From Muribaculaceae bacterium (lineage in GTDB: Bacteria > Bacteroidota > Bacteroidia > Bacteroidales > Muribaculaceae): DNA of 5,594 nt. Below, piece after piece: positions 1 through 5,594 of the stretch. The stretch spans positions 1 to 5,594 of the forward strand of contig JAIDBM010000306.1 in assembly GCA_029056365.1 (NCBI GenBank). The letters run 5' to 3'. Under the pieces are notes generated by a model. The model had not been told where the DNA came from and made no database searches. It saw nothing but the letters and a program-made list of their open reading frames with translations. Both the position numbers and the translations under genes were made by a program. The number at the start of each line of letters is the position of its first letter. Position 1 is the stretch's first letter.

Positions 1-47
1 CATCGGGAGCGCGTTTTATTGAAATGACAGAAAACTACCGCAGTTAA
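1..47 (+). pseudogene. Upstream fragment of a RecQ/UvrD-type helicase, ending in a premature TAA
   Basis: The reading frame is open from position 3 and enters from outside the window. It encodes a short segment containing F-I-E-M-T-E-N-Y-R-S and stops at TAA 45-47. TENYRS is the conserved motif IV of UvrD/Rep-like superfamily 1 helicases, where the Arg helps contact ATP. The frame continues after the stop with Q-N-I-V-D-F-A-N, which is what normally follows NYRS in this family. The TAA therefore sits in the middle of a conserved block and is not a natural gene end. AAA, CAA or GAA would each become TAA by one base change. Most of the gene, including the ATP-binding motifs, is off the left edge and cannot be assessed. 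A sequencing or assembly error would look the same. Confidence 0.7.
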
Positions 48-122
48 CAAAACATAGTCGATTTTGCTAATAAACTTGCCTCCCGGATAGACAACCGGCT
101 TAAGAGCACTCCCGGAACATCG

Positions 123-1148
123 GTGAAACGTAACGACGGCAGCGTCAGGATTCATCATCATGTATCACACACAATGTACCTGCCTCTTGTCAACGATCTG
201 ATGGCCAACCGACGGGAAGGCGATTCAACGTGCATACTCACCCAGACCAATGAGGAGGCTGTGATACTTGTGGCCTTGCTGCGCAAACACGGACTGAACA
301 GCAAACTGGTGCAGAGTATGGACGGGTTACGGTTCTGGAACCTGGCCGAAGTACGAATGTTCCTGAAACTGATAAATTCATGCTCTCATACGCCGCTCAT
401 TGCCGACGACGCATGGGAAAGGGCGAAACAAAGCACTTTCGCCACATATGCCGGGTCGTCAAGTCTTCAGTATCTGCAAAAGTGTCTGTCGCTGTTCGAG
501 CAGACAAACAAGGCAAAGTATCTCAACGACTTCAAGGAGTTTGTTTTTGAATCGTGCATCGAGGATTTCTATGACTTCTCAGGCACCGACATTGTAGTTT
601 CCACCATCCACAAGGCCAAAGGACGCGAGTTCGACGATGTATACATGCTTATTTCCAACCCTGTAAACATCGGCAATGAATTATTGCGCCGGTATTATGT
701 CGGGGCGACCCGTGCCAGAAACCGGCTGTCGGTCCACACCGATTCCTCTATTTTCGACAGTATGCCGGCCGATGAGCATCATGTTTGCCGGGAGCTGTTC
801 GATATGCCGTCCGATGTTATTCTTCAACTGTCGCACAAGGATGTCAACCTCGGTTTCTTCAAAACCCGGAAGAACGAGATACTCGCTCTGAGAGCCGGGC
901 AGGAACTCCGCTTTGAGAACAATTATCTTTACGACTGCAAAACGAATACAGCGCTTGCCCAATTATCTCAGAAAATGCAGCGCGAACTGCTGCGCTGGAC
1001 AGAAAAAGGCTATCAAGTGGCTTTCGCCTCAATCCGTTTCATTGTGGCCTGGCGCCCGAAAGATGCCCCTAAAGAAGAGAAAGAACATGCCGTGCTGCTC
1101 ATCGACCTGGCACTAAAAAGATTAACCAATACCTCCGAGCAATTATGA
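123..1148 (+). CDS. C-terminal part of a RecQ/UvrD-type ATP-dependent DNA helicase (downstream of a nonsense codon)
   Basis: This 341-residue stretch is the second RecA-like half and tail of a superfamily 1 DNA helicase. Residues 36-66 resemble the post-motif IV region. Residues 160-175 (S-T-I-H-K-A-K-G-R-E-F-D-D-V-Y-M) form motif V, and 189-201 (R-R-Y-Y-V-G-A-T-R-A-R-N-R) form motif VI with its arginines. The tail at about 237-331, with LSHKDVNLGFF and RFIVAWRPKDAPKEE, matches what I recall from the C-terminus of large Bacteroidales proteins annotated as RecQ family helicases that end in a UvrD-like module. GTG 123 is only the first available start codon after the TAA at 45-47. Family-like sequence runs upstream of it in frame (FANKLASRI...NRLKS...TSV), so it is probably an internal Val and not a true start. 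Without motifs I-IV the fragment could not hydrolyse ATP. It overlaps the next gene by four bases (ATGA). The RecQ half is inferred from the family and is not visible here. Confidence 0.7.
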   Translation: MKRNDGSVRIHHHVSHTMYLPLVNDLMANRREGDSTCILTQTNEEAVILVALLRKHGLNSKLVQSMDGLRFWNLAEVRMFLKLINSCSHTPLIADDAWERAKQSTFATYAGSSSLQYLQKCLSLFEQTNKAKYLNDFKEFVFESCIEDFYDFSGTDIVVSTIHKAKGREFDDVYMLISNPVNIGNELLRRYYVGATRARNRLSVHTDSSIFDSMPADEHHVCRELFDMPSDVILQLSHKDVNLGFFKTRKNEILALRAGQELRFENNYLYDCKTNTALAQLSQKMQRELLRWTEKGYQVAFASIRFIVAWRPKDAPKEEKEHAVLLIDLALKRLTNTSEQL

Positions 1149-2116
1149 CACTTGCAAAATTCTTACGCGACTGGACTCTCATCATTGCCATTCTGGCCGG
1201 CATAGCAGGATATTTCATATTCACCTGGCTACCTCTCGGGAGGCAGGTCCATGCCCTTGCGCACGACACCATGGCCACCCTGCAGCCTATGCTGATATTC
1301 GCCATGCTGTTTCTTACATTCTGCAAAGTCGACCCACGACATCTCCGTGTGTGCAAATGGCATCTGTGGCTGCTTCTTATTCAATGTGGTTTTTTCACCG
1401 CCATAGGCTGCGTACTGATACTCATGCCTCACAGCGGCATGAGAGTGATTCTCGAAGGAGCCATGATATGCCTCATATGCCCTACGGCCACCGCCGGAGC
1501 CGTTATCACGCGCAAACTCGGAGGTGATGTAAACAATATCACAACATACACGGTTATGATAAATCTTGCCGCCGCTGTTCTGATTCCATCGCTTGTTCCA
1601 CTTGTACACCCCAACCCTCAGCTGTCGGCTCTCAGCTCGGCGTTATTGATTCTCTGCAAAGTGTTTCCGCTGCTGCTGTTTCCGCTGCTGTCGGCTATGC
1701 TGCTGCGTGTTCTATGTCCGTCGCTTACACAGCGCCTTGCATCGTATCAGGATGTCTCGTTCTATCTATGGGCCATCGCTCTTACTCTCGCAATAGCTGC
1801 CACAACCCGCAGCATAGCGCATTGCACTGTCGAACTCTCTGTTCAGTTGTGGCTCGTGGCGGTGTCACTGGCCTGTTGTATTTTCCAGTTTTGGCTCGGC
1901 CGAAAAATCGGTGCCCGATACAACGACACTATAACAGCCGGACAGGCGTTCGGTCAGAAAAACACTGTACTCGCCATATGGATCGGCTACACATTCTTTA
2001 CTCCGATCACTGCAATAGCCGGAGGTTTCTACAGCATCTGGCACAACGTAATCAACTCCTACCAGCTTTACGAACACAAAAAATCAGAGCCGCTTAAACA
2101 GGAATCCGCTTCTTAG
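1145..2116 (+). CDS. Bile acid:sodium symporter (BASS/SBF)-family membrane transporter
   Basis: This 323-residue protein is strongly hydrophobic, with about nine or ten predicted membrane segments (roughly 11-30, 45-60, 71-94, 101-122, 132-155, 161-190, 203-223, 231-252, 265-283 and 284-306). Two signatures point to the BASS/SBF fold, in which paired broken helices form the Na+ and substrate sites: C-P-T-A-T-A-G-A at 112-119 followed by R-K-L-G-G-D, and G-Q-A-F-G-Q-K-N-T at 266-274 followed by LAIWIGYTFF. The length is normal for the family, whose members move bile acids, pantoate, pyruvate or other organic anions with Na+. The substrate cannot be read from the sequence, and a role in bile acid uptake should not be assumed. 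The start ATG 1145 overlaps the helicase stop as ATGA, which suggests translational coupling; there is no clear Shine-Dalgarno sequence, as is usual in Bacteroidota. The C-terminus is short, charged and probably cytoplasmic. The link to the helicase is probably positional only. Confidence 0.75.
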   Translation: MTLAKFLRDWTLIIAILAGIAGYFIFTWLPLGRQVHALAHDTMATLQPMLIFAMLFLTFCKVDPRHLRVCKWHLWLLLIQCGFFTAIGCVLILMPHSGMRVILEGAMICLICPTATAGAVITRKLGGDVNNITTYTVMINLAAAVLIPSLVPLVHPNPQLSALSSALLILCKVFPLLLFPLLSAMLLRVLCPSLTQRLASYQDVSFYLWAIALTLAIAATTRSIAHCTVELSVQLWLVAVSLACCIFQFWLGRKIGARYNDTITAGQAFGQKNTVLAIWIGYTFFTPITAIAGGFYSIWHNVINSYQLYEHKKSEPLKQESAS

Positions 2117-2255
2117 CAATAGCAATTTGAACACACCAAAGCAACACACAAGCGCAAAATTCTTGTATTTTTTATTATTTTTATTGCTTTTTTTATTTAT
2201 TCCATTTATTATTTTTACATTTGCGCATAATACAAATCCTTAATAAAAAAAGTCT
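2117..2255. other. AT-rich intergenic spacer upstream of the secreted-protein gene
   Basis: This 139-base gap has no gene of its own. Positions 2161-2217 are almost pure A/T, mostly T on the plus strand. A 13-base word, TTTATTATTTTTA, occurs twice with a 34-base offset (2171-2183 and 2205-2217). A 7-base inverted repeat, GCGCAAA (2152-2158) and TTTGCGC (2220-2226), flanks the AT-rich tract, and its right arm overlaps the -7 box. No GC-rich terminator hairpin follows the transporter stop, so termination of the upstream operon is unclear and read-through is possible. Confidence 0.6.
2216..2223 (+). promoter_or_regulatory. Bacteroidota-type -7 promoter box (TACATTTG)
   Basis: TACATTTG matches the TAnnTTTG -7 consensus used by the primary sigma factor of Bacteroidota. 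It lies 32 bases upstream of ATG 2256, so a start of transcription near 2228-2231 would leave a leader of about 25 bases. I see no good TTTG/TTG -33 box at normal spacing: the nearest upstream TTG (2184-2186) is too far away. The region upstream is extremely T-rich, as is common in front of these promoters. The box would drive the secreted-protein gene that follows. Confidence 0.6.
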
Positions 2256-3101
2256 ATGAAAAAACAAAAATACATTCTACCTCTACTCGCCTTTACTCCA
2301 CTGGTGATGAATAGTCAGAATCATTTTACAGATGGAATGAAATGGCGTACACAGATATACGGGACCCATGAACCCGAAGTGGCCACAACAATAGAAGTCG
2401 TGACCATTGAAAAGACTACGGATGACAACAGCTTTAATCTGTATCGCTCATATGAGAATCACACATCCGATAGAACCCTTATAGCCTCTGTCAAAACTGA
2501 GGAATCCAAAGTATATTTTAACCCAATCGAAGGCAAATCGACTGAATGGTACCTGCTATATGATTTCAGTCTGAAACCCGGTGAAGGCTGTTTCGTATAT
2601 AATCCATTGACACTCTCCGATGAATCAGTGCCATATAAAACCTATGTCAAGTGCGTTGACATAGACGAAAAGTCCAATGAACAATGGAGCATGCTGCGGC
2701 TCGATGAATACACCGACAATTCATGTTCTAATCTTATCGGCAATGGTTTATGGATTAGCGGACTGTCATCTCTGAACGGAATCCTGTACAACAACCGTTT
2801 TGGAGTTGATGGTTTCGGGTCTAAACTATTAGACGTTTCACTCAATGAGAGAATCCTGTATGCCAGTTCACAATCCGGAATTTCAGAAATAACTGATTCT
2901 TCTGAACCGAACGTCAGGGTTGATGGCCTGGATATTTATATTTCGGTAAATGACGATACTTATGGCACTATATATTCTCAAAGCGGAATGCATATAGGAA
3001 ACTACAAATTCAGCAAAACGCCTACACATATAAGACTATCCGACAAGGGAGTCTATATTCTAAAACTCGAAAATAGCTCATTAAAATTATTAGTGCCTTA
3101 A
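2256..3101 (+). CDS. Secreted protein of unknown function with signal peptide and T9SS-like C-terminal tail
   Basis: I do not recognise a specific function. The 281-residue product begins with a signal peptide: basic KKQK, a hydrophobic stretch at about 6-17, and likely cleavage near S20 that leaves Q21. An N-terminal Gln after signal peptidase I cleavage is common in Bacteroidota exported proteins. The mature part is rich in Trp, Tyr and acidic residues and predicted to be mainly beta strand. L-L-Y-D-F-S-L-K-P-G-E at 100-110 recalls a phrase frequent in small secreted Bacteroidales proteins of unknown role. Residues about 207-281 form a compact tail (SGIS..., RVDGLDIYI, GVYILKLENSSLKLLVP) resembling a type IX secretion or Por sorting domain. 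Three Cys (112, 133, 157) are present with no known pattern. ATG 2256 is chosen because it starts the signal peptide and follows a -7 box. Base composition is lower in GC than the neighbours, at about 35% in the line starting at 2941. The gene converges on the protease gene. Confidence 0.75.
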   Translation: MKKQKYILPLLAFTPLVMNSQNHFTDGMKWRTQIYGTHEPEVATTIEVVTIEKTTDDNSFNLYRSYENHTSDRTLIASVKTEESKVYFNPIEGKSTEWYLLYDFSLKPGEGCFVYNPLTLSDESVPYKTYVKCVDIDEKSNEQWSMLRLDEYTDNSCSNLIGNGLWISGLSSLNGILYNNRFGVDGFGSKLLDVSLNERILYASSQSGISEITDSSEPNVRVDGLDIYISVNDDTYGTIYSQSGMHIGNYKFSKTPTHIRLSDKGVYILKLENSSLKLLVP

Positions 3102-3148
3102 AGACAGATACATGGCACTGACATGGGTTTTCAGTTCGCCGTCTCGTC

Positions 3149-3182
3149 TGAACTGTGGAGGCAGGTGAACTGTGGAGGCAGG
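3149..3182. repeat. Perfect 17-bp tandem duplication
   Basis: TGAACTGTGGAGGCAGG occurs twice, directly adjacent, at 3149-3165 and 3166-3182. The second copy supplies the left arm of the GTGGAGGCA palindrome, and both copies carry a GAACTG that can pair with CAGTTC at 3132-3137. Only two copies exist, without spacers, so this is not a CRISPR array. Slippage duplication of half of a palindromic element is the simplest explanation. Confidence 0.9.
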
Positions 3183-3193
3183 GATGCCTCCAC
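3172..3193. repeat. Short palindromic hairpin element
   Basis: GTGGAGGCA (3172-3180), loop GGGA (3181-3184) and TGCCTCCAC (3185-3193) form a perfect 9-bp stem with a 4-base loop. No U-tract follows it, so it is not a typical intrinsic terminator on its own. It could be an RNA 3'-end stabiliser, a degenerate terminator, or one copy of a dispersed REP-like palindrome. Genome-wide copy number would separate these. Confidence 0.7.
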
Positions 3194-3203
3194 TCCGAAT
3201 AAC

Positions 3204-3239
3204 TAAAGCGCCCGCAGCGGATTTGCTGCGGGCGCTTTA
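3204..3239. terminator. Strong stem-loop, probable bidirectional terminator
   Basis: TAAAGCGCCCGCAGC (3204-3218), loop GGATTT (3219-3224) and GCTGCGGGCGCTTTA (3225-3239) form a perfect 15-bp stem with a GC-rich core. With one bulged base the pairing can extend to AACT/AGTT. The hairpin lies about 100 bases after the plus-strand stop at 3101 and 21 bases after the minus-strand stop at 3260. The A/T ends of the stem give short U-rich stretches on both strands (CTTTAAGTTT on plus, CTTTAGTTATT on minus), so it could terminate both converging genes, most directly the protease gene. Confidence 0.8.
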
Positions 3240-3259
3240 AGTTTAAGTAGTTTATGTTT

Positions 3260-5594
3260 TCAACGGCAAAGAGCCTTGGCACTCTTGCCGCCGGCTATGG
3301 CTACATAGAAGCCCGGAGCCGTAGCAGTAAATACAGCTGTGCCGTTTCCATCGGCAGTTGCCGTACCGACAAGGCGTCCGGTAGTGTCGTAAACACTCAT
3401 CTGCACATCGGCTTCGCCGACATATACAATCTGGAGTCCGTGCACACGGAAGGAAGCATCGGCTGTCTCCACCACATTCTCCACACCGCTCTGGTTCAGA
3501 TTCACATAGCGTGGTTCGGAAGCGAGTGTACGGTTACCCTTGGCGTTCACAGCCGCAACGCTGTAGTAGAATTCATCCCTTACATTCATTTCAGGAGTAA
3601 CAGCAAAGTCAAAACTGCAGGAAGTGCTGCCGGTAAGCAGTTTGTCAAAGCCCTCTACAGGAGCTATTTCCGCTCTTATCGTCAAGGCTGTAACATCGTC
3701 AAGGGAGAGAGCGCCACTCTCAGGATGACTGTACACTATGCGTCCCTGGCGGCTTGATGCCGGAGCATTCACAAGAACTGTAGTGCCGGTACCGCTTATC
3801 GGAGAAATTGTGTGAACGGTTTTCCATTCATCGTCAGCCGAGGCACGGAACTGAACCGAAATGGAATTGCCTGCGCCGTTGCCGCTGCCACGATACCAGA
3901 ATTCCAGCGAACGAAGCTCGTTCTCGAACACCTGGGTTGTAAGGTGTCCGTTGTCTGCATCAAGGCGCAGAGCCGGAACTGCCTTTCCGCAATATGAGGC
4001 CACCGTGAAATTCTTGATTCCATTTGTGTTCCACCCGGAAGGAACGCTGATGCCATTATCGGCAGTAACTGTTACACTGCGTCCGTCTTTTACAGCCGAG
4101 ATGCTTATCTCATAATCCACAGCGCCTTCCACCGGTTCCCAACGGGCGGTAAAGCCGTCCTTTCCAACATTGTCGGCCGGAAGTGTCTGCGGAATAAAGA
4201 ATGCGAACGACATATCGGTAGTGCTCGCGCTGCCGGTGGCCGCCTCGGCCGAAACGGCCTGACCGGCCTTGGCCTTTATGCTGAAGTGATACAGCGTTTC
4301 CGGTTCAAGGCCTTCAACAACATGGCTCAGGCCTCGCACGCCTTTTTCATAGTAGCCGCCTACATAGTCATTTTCGCCTTTCCACACACTCAGCAGATAC
4401 TGGCTGGCATCCTTCACCGCCTCCCATTCAAGTGTGAGGCTGTAGGGGGTGGAGGCTTCGGTCACTGCCGAAATCACTGTCGGATTGCCTATCGACTTGA
4501 TTCCGCCGCACACATCAAAGCTTATTATTCCGTTCTCTTCCTTTATATTGGTAACGGGCAGCTCGAGGTCTACCCGGCTCCACGGATTTGCATCGTATGT
4601 GGTGATATTACGGCTGCCGGGGAAGGGTACGGCACTGTCGGGACATCTCAGGCCTCCGGCCTCGACAAGATCCACATACTGGTGCGTTGCATCGTTGTTC
4701 ACTACATTGTCGTTGAACACCTTCTTGTCGTAGTCGATGTGCCATACAAGCATGCCGTGATGCGGCAGAAATGCATCCCAGCCCTGCAGCTGACGGTTTT
4801 CGAGGAAAAAGAATTCTGTCTCCTTGTCCGAGGGTATCAGACACGAGAAATTGCTCTCAAGGAGATGATCGAGATCCACACTCGCGGCACCGCTGATTGT
4901 CTGGAAATCAAGCCAGCTCAAAGCGTTTCGTTCGTATGACGAGAATGTAGGCGGAGTGCGCGAATTGTTGTTATACGGGCCGCCGGCCATTGTCGACCAG
5001 GTACCGGGTCCGTTGCCGCTGCCCTGGTTTACAGTGTCATACAGGTCGGGCAGGCCGAGCACATGGCCGAACTCATGACAGAATGTGCCGATTCCGTCTG
5101 GAACACCGCCATATACTGCCATCCATTCGTTGGAGCATGCGTAGTGGTTGAGTGCCTTGCCATCGAAACGATAGTTCTGGCCGCCGGCATACAACACATC
5201 CCAGCTGTGGGGCCATACCGATTCGGACGGACCGCCGGAAGCCTCTCCGGTACCGGCATAGAACACATAGATATTATCGATGATGCCATCGTCATCGGCA
5301 TCATACAGACTGAAGTCCACTTCATCGTCAAGTAGCTGACACGCGTGGATTACCATCTGCTCGGGGTGCTCGTCAGCGCCGGTCCATGAGTTGTTTCGTC
5401 CGTAATAGCTACGCTTGTTGGGCAGTTCTACCGGTCCGACAACATCGAAAATCGGACGGAACTTACCGTTGCTCGACGCTATATAGAAGTCGCGGGCCGA
5501 TCCGGTGGCGCCATTGTCGCTGAATCCTTCCTCGTTAAGCAGGCGATAGAAGTAATAATGGGCATTGGGGTTTGTGAATTGCACGTCCTGATAA
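3260..5594 (-). CDS. M6-family (immune inhibitor A-like) secreted metalloprotease, N-terminus cut off by the window edge
   Basis: The frame is open to the right edge, where Y-Q-D-V precedes the GTG at 5584; that GTG is therefore internal. Residue numbers count from it (774 to the stop). The catalytic domain covers about 1-360. H-E-F-G-H at 170-174 plus G177 and D180 forms the zinc-binding helix, with D180 a possible third ligand, and T-W-S-T-M-A-G-G at 195-202 is a likely Met-turn. D95-A-D-D-D-G at 95-100 before NIYVFYAG looks like a Ca2+ site and is typical of M6. A fibronectin III-like module spans about 365-455 and a second starts near 463. That second one appears split by a jelly-roll-like insertion (about 510-645) and resumes at about 657-695 (Y-Y-S-V-A-A-V-N-A-K-G-N). 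Residues 699-774 form a sorting-like tail ending GFYVAIAGGKSAKALCR. The signal peptide and propeptide should lie beyond the edge. The likely role is extracellular or surface proteolysis; the substrate is unknown. Confidence 0.88.
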   Translation of the reverse strand, partial: YQDVQFTNPNAHYYFYRLLNEEGFSDNGATGSARDFYIASSNGKFRPIFDVVGPVELPNKRSYYGRNNSWTGADEHPEQMVIHACQLLDDEVDFSLYDADDDGIIDNIYVFYAGTGEASGGPSESVWPHSWDVLYAGGQNYRFDGKALNHYACSNEWMAVYGGVPDGIGTFCHEFGHVLGLPDLYDTVNQGSGNGPGTWSTMAGGPYNNNSRTPPTFSSYERNALSWLDFQTISGAASVDLDHLLESNFSCLIPSDKETEFFFLENRQLQGWDAFLPHHGMLVWHIDYDKKVFNDNVVNNDATHQYVDLVEAGGLRCPDSAVPFPGSRNITTYDANPWSRVDLELPVTNIKEENGIISFDVCGGIKSIGNPTVISAVTEASTPYSLTLEWEAVKDASQYLLSVWKGENDYVGGYYEKGVRGLSHVVEGLEPETLYHFSIKAKAGQAVSAEAATGSASTTDMSFAFFIPQTLPADNVGKDGFTARWEPVEGAVDYEISISAVKDGRSVTVTADNGISVPSGWNTNGIKNFTVASYCGKAVPALRLDADNGHLTTQVFENELRSLEFWYRGSGNGAGNSISVQFRASADDEWKTVHTISPISGTGTTVLVNAPASSRQGRIVYSHPESGALSLDDVTALTIRAEIAPVEGFDKLLTGSTSCSFDFAVTPEMNVRDEFYYSVAAVNAKGNRTLASEPRYVNLNQSGVENVVETADASFRVHGLQIVYVGEADVQMSVYDTTGRLVGTATADGNGTAVFTATAPGFYVAIAGGKSAKALCR

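Larger units (their letters stand above)
3102..3259. other. Intergenic spacer between converging genes, with repeats and stem-loops
   Basis: No coding capacity is seen in these 158 bases. In order they contain a CAGTTC/GAACTG inverted pair (3132-3137 with 3150-3155, and also able to pair with the second GAACTG at 3167-3172), a 17-base tandem duplication, a 9-base palindrome around 3172-3193, and a long GC-rich stem-loop at 3204-3239. The density of inverted structures is what is expected between converging transcription units, but the tandem copy and palindrome go beyond a simple terminator. Confidence 0.7.

Noticed and set aside
45..47. Stop-codon recoding (TAA read as an amino acid)
   Set aside because: The unknown secreted protein ends naturally with TAA at 3099-3101, and the other genes use TAG and TGA as normal stops. 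One isolated TAA does not support an altered code.
123..125. GTG as the true start of a 341-residue helicase-like gene
   Set aside because: Family-typical sequence continues upstream in the same frame back to and beyond the TAA at 45-47, and a protein starting here would lack every motif before motif V. It is an internal Val codon of a larger gene.
1229..1609. Minus-strand open frame of 126 codons
   Set aside because: It lies entirely antisense to the transporter gene, has no recognisable domain, and its composition is that of a shadow of the plus-strand codons.
3149..3193. CRISPR-like repeat array
   Set aside because: There are only two directly adjacent copies with no spacers and no cas genes nearby. 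It is a tandem duplication plus a palindrome.
3102..3259. Attachment site or insertion-sequence remnant
   Set aside because: No transposase or integrase fragment, target-site duplication or tRNA end is visible. The structures are explained by a terminator and a short palindromic element.
3254..3757. Plus-strand open frame of 167 codons opposite the protease 3' end
   Set aside because: It is antisense to well-supported protease and tail-domain coding sequence, resembles no family, and its start overlaps the protease stop.
4286..4939. Plus-strand open frame of 217 codons opposite the middle of the protease gene
   Set aside because: It is antisense to the catalytic and fibronectin III-like coding region, with no coherent domain. 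Long antisense frames are expected from the codon use of the real gene.
5582..5584. GTG as the start of the protease
   Set aside because: The frame stays open to the window edge with Y-Q-D-V upstream, and M6 proteases need a signal peptide and propeptide that are not present downstream of this GTG.

Overview
The window looks like a chromosomal segment of a gut-type Bacteroidota, most likely order Bacteroidales and possibly Muribaculaceae-like; the family-level guess is inference. The signs are moderate GC in the flanking genes, starts with no recognisable Shine-Dalgarno sequence, a TAnnTTTG -7 promoter box in an AT-rich spacer, and two secreted proteins whose C-termini resemble the sorting or anchoring domains common in this phylum.

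Layout: positions 1-1148 (+) hold the 3' part of a large helicase gene, apparently the UvrD-like half of a Bacteroidales RecQ/UvrD-type helicase. It is interrupted by an in-frame TAA at 45-47, immediately after the conserved NYRS motif. The reading frame carries family-typical sequence on both sides of the stop, so this looks like a single-base nonsense change or a sequence error. An ATGA overlap leads into a membrane protein of the bile acid:sodium symporter (BASS/SBF) type (1145-2116, +). An AT-rich spacer (2117-2255) contains a good -7 box and precedes a secreted protein of unknown function (2256-3101, +) with a signal peptide and a sorting-like tail. The spacer at 3102-3259 holds a perfect 17-bp tandem duplication, a 9-bp palindrome and a strong 15-bp stem-loop that lies between converging genes. 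From 3260 to the right edge, on the minus strand, is most of an M6-family (immune inhibitor A-like) secreted metalloprotease with fibronectin type III-like modules, an apparent jelly-roll insertion and a C-terminal sorting-like domain; its N-terminus lies outside the window.

The helicase and transporter genes probably share a transcript but have no obvious functional link. The two secreted proteins converge on the shared terminator, and their last 75 or so residues follow the same pattern with the same spacing, so they may use the same export or anchoring route. I see no CRISPR array, mobile element, tRNA or rRNA, and nothing that convincingly makes up a new multi-gene system. The observations most worth checking are the helicase nonsense codon, the shared tails, and the repeat and palindrome cluster between the converging genes.
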